A stretch of DNA of 6,696 nucleotides from CAYLOP01 sp964385305 (GTDB taxonomy: Bacteria; Chloroflexota; Anaerolineae; Anaerolineales; E44-bin32): assembly GCA_964385305.1 (NCBI GenBank), contig CAYLOP010000162.1, positions 1 to 6,696 on the forward strand, read 5' to 3'. Within the stretch, counting starts at the first letter, position 1; each line of letters begins with the position of its first letter. This document shows positions 5,960-6,696 of this stretch, piece after piece. A model generated the notes under the pieces. That model was not told the origin of the DNA, searched no databases, and saw only the letters and a program-made list of their open reading frames with translations. Made by a program: the position numbers and the translations under genes.

Positions 5960-5988
5960 TTGATGCAGGGTATCGCCGGCGATATACT
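5960..5988 (+). promoter_or_regulatory. Promoter candidate for the nitroreductase-family gene
   Basis: TTGATG (5960-5965, 4 of 6 to -35) and TATACT (5983-5988, 5 of 6 to -10) are separated by the optimal 17 bases. Transcription would start near 5995, about 80 bases before the ATG at 6076. A second pair downstream, TTGGCA (6000-6005) and TATAAC (6020-6025), has good hexamers but only a 14-base spacer, so it is less likely. A perfect palindrome lies inside the spacer. Confidence 0.5.
5971..5984. promoter_or_regulatory. Operator candidate: 14-bp perfect palindrome in the promoter spacer
   Basis: TATCGCCGGCGATA (5971-5984) equals its own reverse complement. It lies between the -35 and -10 hexamers of the nitroreductase promoter candidate and covers the first two bases of the -10 box. 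Repressor dimers commonly bind at this position and exclude RNA polymerase. The regulator is not encoded in this window. Confidence 0.45.
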
Positions 5989-6075
5989 TCCTCATAGACT
6001 TGGCAGAAGGAACCTCACGTATAACGGTGATGCACACATTGTCAGTTGCGCCACACACCTGCTGGATGAGATCTT

Positions 6076-6696
6076 ATGCCCGAAATCTCGCTCGAAATCC
6101 GCATAGCATCTGAACTCGCCCAGGAGAACGCCCTCTACCGCGCGCTTCTCGCTCGTCGGTCAGTTCGCCGCTATCGCGAGACCCGCTTGGATGAAACCGA
6201 ACTGGCGAAGGTGCACCAAATCATCGAGCGTATCGAACCGCTCGCTCCCGAAAACACATTGTGCGTGCTCGCCCGCGATGACATGCTGAAAGATGAAAGC
6301 CTGGTGGCCAGCATGGGTGCTTATGGTCGCCTTGTCACACCGCCGCACGCAGTTGCCCCGTACCTACTCGGCGAACACCACCCACTGGTCGATCTTGGCT
6401 ACCGAGTCGAGCAAATCGTCGTTCACATGACGGTTCTCGACATCGCAACCTGTTACATTGGTACGCTCCGACGCGAGGCTGCAAATCGAGACTTACTCGA
6501 CCTGCCAGCCCATTCTCGCTGCGCTGCACTGTTGGTTTTCGGCTATCCAGCAACTGCATCCCGTGATTTTGCCATCGACTCCCTGATTCGTGTCATCGGC
6601 AGATGCGACACCAGGATGCCCGTATATCGGATCTTCTTCGATGACAGCTTCGACAACCCCGCCTCGCCACCAGCAGCACTCTCGCCGATGATCACC
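6076..6696 (+). CDS. Nitroreductase-family flavoprotein (partial, runs off right edge)
   Basis: The open frame from ATG 6076 gives 207 residues to the window edge without a stop. RRSVRRYRET (27-36) matches the N-terminal flavin-phosphate-binding motif (RRSxRxY/F) of nitroreductases. Residues about 108-130 (LGYRVEQIVVHMTVLDI then ATCYIGT) correspond to the long conserved helix and the xWIG-type turn, and LLVFGYP (152-158) to the family's beta strand before its C-terminal part. The wide spacing and absence of the usual middle motifs suggest the TM1586-like branch. Members use FMN and NAD(P)H to reduce varied substrates; the substrate here cannot be told. There is no signal peptide, so it should be cytoplasmic. 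A modest GGATGAG (6064-6070) precedes the ATG by five bases. The gene is divergent from the Met-rich lipoprotein and has its own promoter and operator candidates. The C-terminus is missing only because the window ends. Confidence 0.82.
   Translation, partial: MPEISLEIRIASELAQENALYRALLARRSVRRYRETRLDETELAKVHQIIERIEPLAPENTLCVLARDDMLKDESLVASMGAYGRLVTPPHAVAPYLLGEHHPLVDLGYRVEQIVVHMTVLDIATCYIGTLRREAANRDLLDLPAHSRCAALLVFGYPATASRDFAIDSLIRVIGRCDTRMPVYRIFFDDSFDNPASPPAALSPMIT

Noticed and set aside
6000..6025. TTGGCA and TATAAC as an alternative nitroreductase promoter
   Set aside because: The hexamers match well, but the 14-base spacer is too short for a normal sigma-70 promoter; the upstream pair with 17-base spacing is preferred.
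5816..6058. 80-codon minus-strand frame with a GTG start
   Set aside because: It has no ribosome binding site or recognisable domain and covers both the nitroreductase promoter with its operator palindrome and the lipoprotein promoter, so it is better read as intergenic.

Overview
The window has about 57% GC and looks like chromosomal DNA from a free-living bacterium. I would guess Chloroflexota (Anaerolineae-like), from inference only. The grounds are two predicted lipoproteins with a GAC-type lipobox, one with a Pro/Glu/Thr-rich spacer, a clan-type M29 aminopeptidase, a stand-alone dynamin-like GTPase, and well separated single genes with AGGAG-type ribosome binding sites. I see no rRNA, tRNA, insertion sequence, CRISPR array or phage gene.

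Layout from left to right. At 1-78 (minus) the first 26 codons of a membrane protein run off the left edge. The stretch 79-435 holds that gene's promoter candidate and a strong hairpin terminator (297-337), but no convincing gene. At 436-1140 (minus) lies a PsbP/DUF1795-like lipoprotein with a long leader. At 1443-2549 (minus) is a complete M29 metallo-aminopeptidase. A 275-bp divergent intergenic region with an inverted repeat and a promoter leads into 2825-4585 (plus), a 586-residue dynamin-like GTPase with a C-terminal membrane hairpin. It faces 4855-5730 (minus), a lipoprotein with a twin-arginine-like signal peptide, a Cys-containing beta-rich domain and a Met-rich tail, followed by a clear minus-strand terminator (4800-4826). 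A second divergent region (5731-6075) carries two back-to-back promoter candidates, each with a palindrome. It leads into a nitroreductase-family gene (6076 onward, plus) cut by the right edge.

The genes do not form an operon: each is separated from the next by roughly 270-350 bp and has its own signals, so I infer no shared pathway. The most notable features are regulatory and membrane related. A perfect 14-bp palindrome fills the spacer of the nitroreductase promoter. The dynamin-like GTPase is single rather than paired. The downstream lipoprotein has an unusual signal and tail. I do not see strong evidence of a new multi-gene system.
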